Shown: positions 1-7,061, counted from the stretch's first letter. The stretch is 10,624 bases of DNA from JBFWWW01 sp050245975 (GCA_050245975.1 JBFWWW010000141.1:1-10624); one strand, 5' to 3'. Numbers and translations are program-made. The notes: generated by a model from the sequence alone, not told the origin.

Positions 1-20
1 TGACAAGATATTGAAATGGC

Positions 21-97
21 TGGCGCACCGGGCAGGATTCGAACCCACGACCCCCAGATTCGTAGTCTGGTGCTCTATCCAGCTGAGCTACCGGTGC
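21..97 (-). tRNA. tRNA-Arg, anticodon ACG
   Basis: Read on the minus strand this is a complete 77-nt cloverleaf. It has a 7-bp acceptor stem (GCACCGG with CCGGTGC), a D-arm with GCTC and GAGC, an anticodon stem CCAGA/TCTGG holding the loop CTACGAA, a TTCGAAT T-loop, discriminator G and an encoded CCA end. The anticodon ACG (complement at 61-63) reads arginine CGN codons; A34 is normally deaminated to inosine by TadA. The D-loop carries the A20 typical of arginine tRNAs. It lies about 90 bases downstream of the histidine kinase gene on the same strand. No clear promoter of its own is visible in that gap, so it may be partly read through from upstream. Confidence 0.97.
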
Positions 98-133
98 ATT
101 CCGGGCCGGGCCGCAAGGGGCAAGGCCGCGACG

Positions 134-155
134 GCAGCACCGGCCAAGGTGCTGC
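134..155 (-). repeat. 8-bp perfect inverted repeat (hairpin) between kinase gene and tRNA
   Basis: GCAGCACC at 134-141 and GGTGCTGC at 148-155 pair perfectly around a 6-nt loop. It lies 32 bases past the kinase stop codon in the direction of transcription and before the tRNA. No T-run follows on the minus strand, so it is not a standard intrinsic terminator. It could be a weak terminator, an mRNA 3'-end stabiliser or a processing landmark. The rest of the 98-187 gap shows nothing recognisable. Confidence 0.5.
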
Positions 156-187
156 GCCGCAACTCCTAATGGCTCACGCCGCTGAAA

Positions 188-1753
188 TCAAGCCTGAGCC
201 TTTGCATCCGACCGTGTCCGCTCGGGCGCCCCGCCGCGGTCCGGCAACTCGATGCGGAAGGTCGTTCCCTGCGGCACTTCGAGCAACGTTATGCGCCCGC
301 CATGGGCGACCACGAGTTCACGCGCAATGGCAAGGCCAAGGCCGCTGCCGCCCTTGCGCGTGGAGGCCTGGAACGGCTGGAACAGCCGGTCACGCACGCG
401 ATCGGGTATCCCAGGTCCGTTGTCCGCGACCTCGATGACGATCCACTGCCGCTCGCGACGCGATGTCAGCATGATTTCGCCCGGCAGAGGCGGTTTGCGC
501 CCATCGATGGCCTGGGCGGCATTGCGCGCCAGATTGGTCAGAACGCGAAACATCTGGTCGCGGTCGGCATCGATCCTGTGTTCCGGATCGATCGACACCG
601 TCCACTCGATGGCGCCCCGGCGCGGCAAGCCGAGACCGTCTCCGACGTCGACGGCGAGTGCATAGAGATCCACCAGCTCCCGCCGCGGCTGCGCCTCCTC
701 GGCCCGTCCGAACCGCAGCGTGTCGTTGCAGAAATTGATGGCCCGGTCGATGGACTGAATGAGCTTGGGCGCCAGCCGCTGCACGCCGGGATCTGCCAGC
801 GAGGCCAACCTGTCGGAGATGAGTTGCGCGTTGGCGAGCATGTTGCGCAGGTCGTGATTGATCTTGCTGACGGCGAGGCCCAGAGCCGCCAGCCGGCTCT
901 TCTGATGCAGGACCTGCGCCATTTCGGCCTGCATGTGGGCCAGCTCGCGTTCCGCCGTTCCGATCTCGTCCTTGCGCAACGACGGCGCGATGATGCGGGT
1001 GGCGTCTTCCGGATTCTCGCTGAAATGCAGCATGCTGCGCGTGAGGCGCATCATCGGCTGCACGAGAAGGCTGTTGAGCGTGAAATAGACCAGCGCGGCG
1101 GTGATCATTGAGATGATGATCGACAGACCGAGGACGTTGAAGCCGTAGCGCAGCATCGCCGCACGTAGCGGCGCCTCGGGCAGCACAATCTCGATGAAGT
1201 CGCCGGCAGACATGTTCGGCTGGCCGATGACACGGATCACCCGGCCTTCGGGCGCGAAGAAGACGGCCAGCGCATCGCGAATGAGGTTGAGGCGCAGCAT
1301 AACCTCATCCCAGGCGCCTCCCGTCCGGATGCTCTGCCGAAAGTCATAGGTGTCGTCGATGCTGGTCGGCATGTCCTCCGGCAGAACGAGGCGCCGCTGG
1401 TCGGCGCGCTTCAGGGCGACAGCCCGCACCTGCGCCGTCCTCAGAAGTTCCAAGCGCAGCGTATCGGGAACGACGCCGCCCGGCACGGCTTCCGCCGCCA
1501 GCGAGGCAAGCTGCGCCGCCGTCAGCCGATCCATCAGCCAGGTCACACGGAAGTTCGCGACCGAGGGCACGAAGATGAGGATTTCGGCCAGCATCACGAA
1601 CGAGACGGTCAACAGCAGGAGCTTGGCCGAAAGCCCGAAGCCGCCACGATCGGGGCGCGCACGCGACCAGCGCGCGGCGCCGAGCACCTGCGGCAGACGC
1701 GCATACCAGCGGGCAGTGTCAGGATTGGTGTCCTGCGCCACTTCGGACGTCAC
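188..1753 (-). CDS. Two-transmembrane sensor histidine kinase (HAMP-HisKA-HATPase)
   Basis: This is a membrane sensor kinase of 521 residues. The order is a cytoplasmic N-terminus, TM1 at about 44-67, a periplasmic sensor region of about 140 residues that I cannot assign to a known fold, TM2 at about 208-230, a HAMP-like linker, then the kinase core. The H-box centres on His300 (KINHDLRNML, an HDLRN rather than the common HELRT type). The N-box is near 407-416 (NLARNAAQAI), G1 is DNGPGIP at 444-450, the F-box is LFQPF near 458, and G2 is GGSGLGLAIA at 468-477, so all ATP-binding elements are present. It starts 16 bases after the upstream oxidoreductase stop and is probably cotranscribed with it. 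The start is a GTG. A second GTG four codons on (1741) has a better-spaced GGGTGA ahead of it and may be the true start. No response regulator gene adjoins it, and its stimulus is unknown. Confidence 0.93.
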   Translation of the reverse strand: MTSEVAQDTNPDTARWYARLPQVLGAARWSRARPDRGGFGLSAKLLLLTVSFVMLAEILIFVPSVANFRVTWLMDRLTAAQLASLAAEAVPGGVVPDTLRLELLRTAQVRAVALKRADQRRLVLPEDMPTSIDDTYDFRQSIRTGGAWDEVMLRLNLIRDALAVFFAPEGRVIRVIGQPNMSAGDFIEIVLPEAPLRAAMLRYGFNVLGLSIIISMITAALVYFTLNSLLVQPMMRLTRSMLHFSENPEDATRIIAPSLRKDEIGTAERELAHMQAEMAQVLHQKSRLAALGLAVSKINHDLRNMLANAQLISDRLASLADPGVQRLAPKLIQSIDRAINFCNDTLRFGRAEEAQPRRELVDLYALAVDVGDGLGLPRRGAIEWTVSIDPEHRIDADRDQMFRVLTNLARNAAQAIDGRKPPLPGEIMLTSRRERQWIVIEVADNGPGIPDRVRDRLFQPFQASTRKGGSGLGLAIARELVVAHGGRITLLEVPQGTTFRIELPDRGGAPERTRSDAKAQA

Positions 1754-1769
1754 CCTTTCTGTCTGTGTC

Positions 1770-4262
1770 CTAACCCAATTTTGCCAGCAGCGCGATGACC
1801 TTGCGAACCAGCGGGCTCTGGGCGGCCGCCAGGTAGGACCCGAAGGCGGCGCGCTTGTTGATCTCCGACAGCGTCGGGTAGGGCGAGATCCACTGGGTCA
1901 TGGCTTTGATGTTCAGTCCCTGCGAGATGGCGAGAGACCACATCTGGATCAACTCGCCGGCTTCCGCTCCGACGATGGCCGCGCCCATGATCCGCCCCTT
2001 GCGATCGGTCACGACCTTGACGAAACCTTCGGTGGTCCGCTCGGCCTGGGCGCGGTCGTTCTCGTGATAAGGCCAGCGATAGATACGGATGCCGCCAGAC
2101 CTTTGCCGCGCCTCGTCTTCCGAAAGGCCGACCCGGGCGAGTTCCGGGTCCGTGAACGTGACCGAAGGCACGAGGTCCGGATTGACCTTGGCCGGCCACC
2201 GGAAAAGCGCGCGGCGCAGGACGATGCCGGCATGGTAATTGGCCAGATGCGTGAACTGGGCGCCGCCTGCGACATCTCCGATCGCGAAGACCTTCCGGTT
2301 CGATGTGACCAGGCCTTTGCCAACCTTTATGCCGCGTGCATCGTGTTTCACGCCGGCAGTCTCCAGATTGAGATCGGCGATATTCGGCTTGCGGCCCGTC
2401 GCGATCAGAAGGTGTGATCCGCTCAGAACCTCCGGAACGCCACCCTCCGAAATATGAACGCGGATGGCCTCGGGGCTGCCTTCGACGCGTTCAACGCGGA
2501 CACCTTCGCGCAAAACGACGCCCTCCGCCCGCAAGCGGTTCAACACGACATCGATCAATTCAGGCTCGGCCTTGGCCAGGGCGGTCATCGCTTCGAGCAC
2601 GGTGACCCGGCTGCCGAGACGGCGATAGGCCTGGGCAAGCTCGAGCCCGATCGGTCCGCCGCCGACGATGATCAGATGGTCGATCGCATCGGTGTTGTCG
2701 AAGATGGTCTCGTTGGTGAAATGAGGGACCGTTGCAAGTCCGGGAATGGGCGGCGTGGCCGGCGTAGAACCCGTGGCAATGACAAACCGGCGTGCCTTGA
2801 TCCGGTACTCGCCCGCCGAAACCGTGTCGGGTCCGATGAAGCGCGCTGCGGCCTGAATGACGCGGACGCCGAAGCCTGCCAGACGCTCGGCCGAATCGTT
2901 GGGTGCGATGGCGTCGATGACGCCATGCACATGGGCGCGCACGCCGATGGGGCTGATGACCGGTTGCACCGGCTCGATGCCAAATGCGCCGGCTGTCCGC
3001 ATCTGGGCGGCGCGGCGCCCGGCGGCGATAAGCGCCTTGGACGGCACGCAGCCGTAGTTCAGACAGTCACCACCCATCTTGTGTTTTTCGATCAGAACGA
3101 CAGTGACGCCCAGCTGTGCCGCGGCCACGGCCACGGACAGCCCGCCCGCTCCAGCCCCGATGATGCACAGGTCGGCTTTGATCTCCTCGCCAAGACCGAG
3201 CGAGGACGGGTCGGTCAGTGCCGTCTGGGAACGGTTGCCCGGTCTGTCGACCTTCGTTCCCGATCCCGACCGAAGCATGTCCACAGCCGTTTCGTTGGCT
3301 TGACGCATGGTCCGCCTGCTCCATTTCTTCAGCACCACAGGAACCAGCGCTATGGCTCCCAATAGGGCCAGTGCCGCCAGAAGTTCCTTCGAGACCAGCG
3401 CGCTCGCGGGAATAGCGAACGTGCAGAGCTCGGCTCCGCGAGCGGCGATGCAGGATTGATGGTCCGATATCGCGTGCTCGATGACGCGATCCAGTCCTGC
3501 ACCGACAAAAGTGAACGCCAGCGTTCCGGGAATTATACCCAAGATCGTACCCGCCAGATACGTCCGCAATGGGACTGCCAGCAGGGCAGGGGCGAGGTTG
3601 ACGAGCCAGAACGGAAAGGCCGGGACCAGGCGCAGGAAGAGCAGGTAACTGAAAGCATCCTCCTGGAATCCGCTGCGCAACCTATCCAGCCATGGCGCAG
3701 CGCGTGCAGACATGGCATCGCCCATCGCCGAGCGCGCAACCAGGAACACCAGCGTGGCGCCCAGCGTGGCGGCGACGACGGATGCGATGCTGCCCACCAC
3801 GCAGCCGAACAGCAGCCCGCCACAAAGCGTCAGGACGCTGCCGACGGGTAGTGAGAGGGCTACCACCAGCGCATACACAAGCATGAAGGCCGGGACAGCA
3901 ATCAACTCGTGGGCGGTAACCGTGGCCTTGAGGGCATCGCGATGGAGGGCGATCTGTTCAAGGCTCAGGTGCCGGTGCCATCCCATCCAGTACGTCAGCG
4001 CCATGACGAGCAGTAGAAAGGCCGGCGGGGCAAAACGTCGCCATGACCGGCCGAATGAACGGGTGGCTTTTCGCTCGGGAGGGTGGGCAGTGTCCACGGC
4101 GCGCGGTTCCTGAGGCAAGATCGCCAAGTCGGGCCGCAAGGTGGAAACCTGAGCAGCAACCTGCGGAGTTCCGCCAAGGTCGTTGCGGACGCTTGCTACA
4201 AAAGACCGCCGGAGCGAAAAGGGCCCCGCTTCGGCTGCCGGCCGATCTTGCGGGATGAGCAT
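1770..4262 (-). CDS. Fusion: TVP38/TMEM64 (VTT/DedA-like) membrane domain plus FAD-dependent pyridine nucleotide-disulfide oxidoreductase
   Basis: This is a natural fusion of about 830 residues. After a poorly ordered N-terminus of about 78 residues, TM1 lies near 79-94. A VTT/SNARE-associated-type membrane domain follows at about 120-260 (glycine-rich stretches around LPVGSVLTLCGGLLFG and LVPAFPFWLVNLAPAL), with a last TM near 290-310. The C-terminal half resembles mercuric reductase and lipoamide dehydrogenase: FAD motif GAGAGG at 369-374, redox pair Cys400/Cys405 in GGDCLNYGCVPSK, NAD(P) motif GGGPIG at 534-539, second FAD motif GDVAGG near 662, and a dimerisation domain. The usual catalytic His of lipoamide dehydrogenase is Tyr795 in SPYPTLSE. 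MerA's metal-binding N-domain and C-terminal cysteine pair are absent, so it is not a true MerA. Substrate unknown; fusions of this kind are known from other bacteria. The ATG at 4262 was chosen for its GGGAGG (spacing about 4); ATG 4301 and GTG 4097 are alternatives. Confidence 0.92.
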   Translation of the reverse strand: MLIPQDRPAAEAGPFSLRRSFVASVRNDLGGTPQVAAQVSTLRPDLAILPQEPRAVDTAHPPERKATRSFGRSWRRFAPPAFLLLVMALTYWMGWHRHLSLEQIALHRDALKATVTAHELIAVPAFMLVYALVVALSLPVGSVLTLCGGLLFGCVVGSIASVVAATLGATLVFLVARSAMGDAMSARAAPWLDRLRSGFQEDAFSYLLFLRLVPAFPFWLVNLAPALLAVPLRTYLAGTILGIIPGTLAFTFVGAGLDRVIEHAISDHQSCIAARGAELCTFAIPASALVSKELLAALALLGAIALVPVVLKKWSRRTMRQANETAVDMLRSGSGTKVDRPGNRSQTALTDPSSLGLGEEIKADLCIIGAGAGGLSVAVAAAQLGVTVVLIEKHKMGGDCLNYGCVPSKALIAAGRRAAQMRTAGAFGIEPVQPVISPIGVRAHVHGVIDAIAPNDSAERLAGFGVRVIQAAARFIGPDTVSAGEYRIKARRFVIATGSTPATPPIPGLATVPHFTNETIFDNTDAIDHLIIVGGGPIGLELAQAYRRLGSRVTVLEAMTALAKAEPELIDVVLNRLRAEGVVLREGVRVERVEGSPEAIRVHISEGGVPEVLSGSHLLIATGRKPNIADLNLETAGVKHDARGIKVGKGLVTSNRKVFAIGDVAGGAQFTHLANYHAGIVLRRALFRWPAKVNPDLVPSVTFTDPELARVGLSEDEARQRSGGIRIYRWPYHENDRAQAERTTEGFVKVVTDRKGRIMGAAIVGAEAGELIQMWSLAISQGLNIKAMTQWISPYPTLSEINKRAAFGSYLAAAQSPLVRKVIALLAKLG

Positions 4263-4339
4263 AAACCCTCCCGGCTGCAATCCAAATGGTGCCTCAACCA
4301 TAGGTGATGACGCGCGACGAAACGTGATGGGCTTAAGGT

Positions 4340-4365
4340 CCCGGGTTTGAGGCGCTCAAAGCGGG
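4340..4365. promoter_or_regulatory. Near-palindrome in the divergent promoter region, possible operator
   Basis: TTTGAG at 4346-4351 and CTCAAA at 4355-4360 form a perfect 6+6 inverted repeat around GCG. CCC (4340-4342) and GGG (4363-4365) add a slightly offset outer arm. It sits about 40 bases upstream of the rpmH -35 box and about 80 bases upstream of the chosen start of the leftward oxidoreductase gene, where a regulator could act on either side. No T-run follows it on either strand, so a terminator is unlikely. The binding protein is unknown. Apart from this I see nothing definite between 4302 and 4403, and no convincing leftward -10/-35 pair. Confidence 0.4.
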
Positions 4366-4403
4366 CCAAACAAGGCGTATGGCTCGGGATCGAGCACGTT
4401 TGA

Positions 4404-4432
4404 TTGACTTGGGCCGGGCCTGCCCATATAAG
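4404..4432 (+). promoter_or_regulatory. Sigma-70 promoter of the rpmH-rnpA-yidC-engB cluster
   Basis: A -35 box TTGACT (4404-4409) and a -10 box TATAAG (4427-4432) are separated by exactly 17 bp; each differs from the E. coli consensus at one position. Transcription would be expected to begin around 4438-4440, giving a leader of about 118 nt before the rpmH start. A strong housekeeping promoter fits a ribosomal protein gene. Confidence 0.8.
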
Positions 4433-4446
4433 CGCGGCACCCACTT

Positions 4447-4517
4447 CCAGACCGGGCAACGGACGCGCGCCGCAAAGGCAGCCGTCGGCGCCCGGTGTCC
4501 TGCCTTTTCCGGTCTGG
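4447..4517 (+). promoter_or_regulatory. Nested inverted repeats in the rpmH 5' leader
   Basis: An outer perfect 9-bp pair, CCAGACCGG (4447-4455) with CCGGTCTGG (4509-4517), encloses an inner perfect 8-bp pair, AAAGGCAG (4474-4481) with CTGCCTTT (4500-4507). The inner right arm runs into four Ts (4505-4508), so the inner hairpin looks like a weak attenuator. The right outer arm can alternatively fold locally (CCGG 4509-4512 with CCGG 4518-4521), so exclusive structures are possible. The structure ends 39 bases before the GTG start and leaves the ribosome-binding site outside it. I do not recognise a known riboswitch or ribosomal-protein leader. Confidence 0.5.
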
Positions 4518-4556
4518 CCGGATGCGGCTGGACGCAAGGCCGAACGGAGACGGATC

Positions 4557-4691
4557 GTGAAACGGACCTATCAGCCGAGCAAGCTCGTGCGTAAGCGTCG
4601 CCACGGGTTTCGCGCGCGCATGGAGACGCCGGGCGGGCGCAAGGTGCTGTCCCGGCGCCGGGCCAAAGGTCGCAAGCGTTTGTCGGCGTGA
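4557..4691 (+). CDS. rpmH: 50S ribosomal protein L34
   Basis: This is a 44-residue, very basic protein with the full L34 signature: it opens MKRTYQPSKLVRKRRHGFRA and continues through METPGGRKVLSRRRAKGRKRLSA. L34 is a small protein of the 50S subunit that sits in 23S rRNA. The start is GTG, placed by the invariant KRTYQPS N-terminus and by GGAG at 4546-4549 with a 7-base spacer. The same frame stays open upstream to 4404, but that stretch contains the promoter and leader and is not coding. rnpA begins 27 bases after the stop, the usual bacterial pairing. The structured leader ahead of it may influence its expression. Confidence 0.98.
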   Translation: MKRTYQPSKLVRKRRHGFRARMETPGGRKVLSRRRAKGRKRLSA

Positions 4692-4718
4692 CCGCCGAGG
4701 GGCGGAAGGTGGTCGCCC

Positions 4719-5135
4719 ATGAGCGCGACAGCGCCGCCTCGACAGGACGCGCGGCTCGGCAGGATCGTGACATTGCGGCAGCGCGCCGAGTTTCTGCGCA
4801 TCCGCGGCGGATTGCGGCAAGGAACGGTTGCATTCGTCCTCGAGGGCAAGGCGCGGACTGCATCGCCCGGTGGCGTCGGCCCTCGTTTCGGCTTCACCAT
4901 CACCCGGCAGGTCGGCAACGCGGTCCAGCGCAATCGCATCCGTCGCCGGTTGAGGGAGGCCCTTCGCACGCTGCCATCCGCTTGCGTGCGGCCCGATTTC
5001 GACTATGTGCTCGTTGCTCGACCCGCTGCGCTCGAGCGCACGTTCGCCGAGCTCGTCACGGGATTGCGCTCGGCGTTCGAGCGGCTCCACGCGACGCGGC
5101 CCGCAGGACGACGGGCAGCCGGCGGACCGGCGTGA
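4719..5135 (+). CDS. rnpA: Ribonuclease P protein component
   Basis: This 138-residue basic protein is the protein subunit of RNase P, which works with the M1 RNA to remove 5' leaders from pre-tRNAs. The family signature is clear at residues 66-83 (GNAVQRNRIRRRLREALR, containing the RNR motif), preceded by the GFTITRQVGNAV strand and followed by DYVLVARPA near 95-103. The Arg/Ala/Gly-rich C-terminal tail is slightly long but normal for alphaproteobacteria. The ATG is preceded by GAAGG-type bases at 4705-4709 with a 9-base spacer. It lies between rpmH and yidC and is presumably transcribed from the rpmH promoter. yidD, which often follows rnpA, is not present here; the 40 bases to yidC hold no gene. 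Confidence 0.97.
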   Translation: MSATAPPRQDARLGRIVTLRQRAEFLRIRGGLRQGTVAFVLEGKARTASPGGVGPRFGFTITRQVGNAVQRNRIRRRLREALRTLPSACVRPDFDYVLVARPAALERTFAELVTGLRSAFERLHATRPAGRRAAGGPA

Positions 5136-5175
5136 GCCAACGCAGCCTGAACCTCAACTCGTAGGCCGATCGACG

Positions 5176-7023
5176 ATGCAGCAGGACGACAACCAGAAAA
5201 ATCTCATCCTCGCCATCGCGCTTTCGATCGCCATTCTGATCGGCTGGCAGCTCTTCTATGCATCTCCGAAGCTCAAGGAGGAGCAGGAGCGCCGCGCCCG
5301 CCAGCAGCAGAGCCAGCAAGTGACGCCGCCAGGGCAGACCACCGCTCCAACGGGCACGGCTGCGCCTGCCCCAGGCACGGCGGCTCCCGGTTCGGCTCAG
5401 CAGGCTTCGCCGGGTGTGACGCTGACGCGAGAAGCCGCGCTGGCCGCTTCACAGCGCGTCGCCATCGAGACACCGAGCCTGTCGGGCTCGATTTCGCTCA
5501 AGGGTGGCCGCATCGATGATGTGGTGCTGTCGAAGTACCATGAGACGGTCGACCCGAAGAGCCCGAACATCGTTCTGTTCTCGCCGTCGCACTCGCCATC
5601 GCCCTATTTCGCCGAGTTCGTTTGGACGCCGGGGATCAGCACGACCGCAAAACTGCCGGACAGCTCGACCGAGTGGCGCGTCGAGAGCGGCCAGAAGCTC
5701 ACACCATCCACGCCGGTCACGCTTTCATGGGACAACGGCGGCGGGCTGCTGTTCCGGCGGACGTATTCGATCGACAACGACTACATGGTGAAGATCGACG
5801 ATAGCGTCGAGAACAAGGGCAGTGCGCCGGTCTCGCTCGTGCACGACTCGCAGATCGCACGTATCGGCACGCCGCACGTCCAAGGCTACTATATCCTGCA
5901 CGAGGGCCTCATCGGCATTGCCGAGGACAAGCTGCAGGAAGTCAAATACGCCGACATTCTCAAGGATATCGCCGAGGGCAAGAGCGCCAAGATCGAGTTC
6001 AAGGACACGCACGGCGGCTGGCTCGGCATCACCGACAAGTACTGGGCCGTCGCTCTGGTGCCGGACCAGCAGAGCACGCTCTTCGGCTACTTCCAGGGCT
6101 TTGCCAAGAACGGGCCGGCCAAGGAGAGCTATCAGGTGGCCTACCGGCGGCCTGACCTCACGGTTGCACCGGGCGCGACGGCGAGCGTCGAGCAACGCCT
6201 CTTCGCCGGTGCCAAGGAAGTGAAGCTGATCGAGCGTTATCGCGACACGCTCGGCATCAAGCAGTTCGACATGCTCGTCGACTGGGGCTGGTTCTGGTTC
6301 ATCACCAAGCCGCTCTACATGCTGCTGCACTGGCTGGCGCAATTCTTCGGCAACTACGGGCTTGCGATTCTCGCCACCACGGTTCTCGTGAAGGCCGCCT
6401 TCTTCCCCCTCGCCAACAAGAGCTACGAGTCGATGGCGAAGATGAAGGCGCTGCAGCCCGAGATGGAACGCATCCGTGCGGCCTACAAGGATGACCGTGC
6501 GCGCCAGCAGCAGGAAATGATGGAGCTGTACAAGAAGCAGAAGATCAACCCGATGTCGGGTTGCCTGCCCATCGTGCTGCAGATCCCGGTCTTCTTCGCC
6601 CTCTACAAGGTGCTGTTCGTCACGATCGACATGCGGCATGCGCCCTTCTTCGGCTGGATCAAGGACCTGTCGGTCGCCGATCCGACCTCGCTGTTCAATC
6701 TGTTCGGTCTGCTGCCTTACGCGGTGCCGGAATTCCTGCACATCGGTGTCTGGCCCATCATTATGGGCATCACGATGTGGTTCCAGATGCAGCTCAATCC
6801 GCAGCAGCCGGATCCGATGCAGCAGAAGATCTTCAACTGGATGCCGGTGCTGTTCACGTTCATGCTGGGGTCGTTCCCGGCCGGCCTCGTGATCTACTGG
6901 GCCTGGAACAATGTGCTCTCGCTGCTGCAGCAGTATGCGATTATGCGCAGGAACGGCACCGAGATCCATCTCTGGAAGAACCTCGGCATTGAGAAATGGC
7001 TCCGCGGCGGCACCAAGGCCTGA
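5176..7023 (+). CDS. yidC: Membrane protein insertase YidC (Oxa1 family)
   Basis: This 615-residue inner-membrane insertase and chaperone works alone or with SecYEG. The layout is typical for Gram-negative YidC: an N-terminal TM at about 9-28, a Gln/Pro/Ala-rich linker at about 36-80, a large periplasmic beta domain to about 370, then the conserved Oxa1 core. The core shows the cytoplasmic helical hairpin (KMKALQPEMERIRAAY through QEMMELYKKQKINP), the NPMSGCLPIVLQIPVFFALY segment near 458-477, a TM near 520-540 and the last TMs near 557-585. The residue aligned with the groove arginine of E. coli YidC (Arg366) is Lys406. The start is ATG MQQDDNQKN. The frame is open back to 5005 inside rnpA, but a start there would prepend 57 unrelated residues to the N-terminal TM. 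The ribosome-binding site is weak (AGG 5163-5165, spacer 10). Confidence 0.98.
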   Translation: MQQDDNQKNLILAIALSIAILIGWQLFYASPKLKEEQERRARQQQSQQVTPPGQTTAPTGTAAPAPGTAAPGSAQQASPGVTLTREAALAASQRVAIETPSLSGSISLKGGRIDDVVLSKYHETVDPKSPNIVLFSPSHSPSPYFAEFVWTPGISTTAKLPDSSTEWRVESGQKLTPSTPVTLSWDNGGGLLFRRTYSIDNDYMVKIDDSVENKGSAPVSLVHDSQIARIGTPHVQGYYILHEGLIGIAEDKLQEVKYADILKDIAEGKSAKIEFKDTHGGWLGITDKYWAVALVPDQQSTLFGYFQGFAKNGPAKESYQVAYRRPDLTVAPGATASVEQRLFAGAKEVKLIERYRDTLGIKQFDMLVDWGWFWFITKPLYMLLHWLAQFFGNYGLAILATTVLVKAAFFPLANKSYESMAKMKALQPEMERIRAAYKDDRARQQQEMMELYKKQKINPMSGCLPIVLQIPVFFALYKVLFVTIDMRHAPFFGWIKDLSVADPTSLFNLFGLLPYAVPEFLHIGVWPIIMGITMWFQMQLNPQQPDPMQQKIFNWMPVLFTFMLGSFPAGLVIYWAWNNVLSLLQQYAIMRRNGTEIHLWKNLGIEKWLRGGTKA

Positions 7024-7033
7024 GCAGACGAGG

Positions 7034-7046
7034 CTCCCGCCGGGAG
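7034..7046 (+). repeat. Small hairpin in the yidC-engB gap
   Basis: CTCCC (7034-7038) and GGGAG (7042-7046) pair around a 3-base loop in the 38-base gap. The GGGAG is 15 bases from the engB ATG, too far to be its main ribosome-binding site. GGTGA at 7051-7055, six bases from the ATG, is better placed. No T-run follows, so read-through into engB is expected. Confidence 0.35.
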
Positions 7047-7061
7047 ACGCGGTGACACGCC

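Noticed and set aside
2454..3365. 303-codon plus-strand open frame inside the flavoprotein gene
   Set aside because: It is antisense to the FAD and NAD motifs of a well-supported gene; low-complexity Arg/Asp/Gly translation with no recognisable motif.
1770..4262. Annotation of the flavoprotein as mercuric reductase (merA)
   Set aside because: There is no heavy-metal-associated N-domain, no C-terminal vicinal cysteines and no mer genes nearby; only the general fold and CxxxxC pair are shared.
4474..4508. Intrinsic terminator closing a gene upstream of rpmH
   Set aside because: No plus-strand gene lies upstream, the U-tract is only four bases and is largely part of the stem, and it falls downstream of the promoter; treated as part of the leader instead.
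4356..5090. 244-codon minus-strand open frame opposite rpmH and rnpA
   Set aside because: It runs opposite two certain genes and through the rpmH promoter and leader; no protein family resemblance.
5005..5175. N-terminal extension of yidC starting inside rnpA
   Set aside because: It would prepend 57 non-family residues to the N-terminal TM of YidC; the ATG at 5176 gives the normal start.
5725..6969. Long open frame (414 codons) antisense to yidC
   Set aside because: It lies wholly inside yidC, whose protein matches its family throughout. The translation is rich in His/Arg/Glu/Leu with no domain, as expected of a GC-rich shadow frame.
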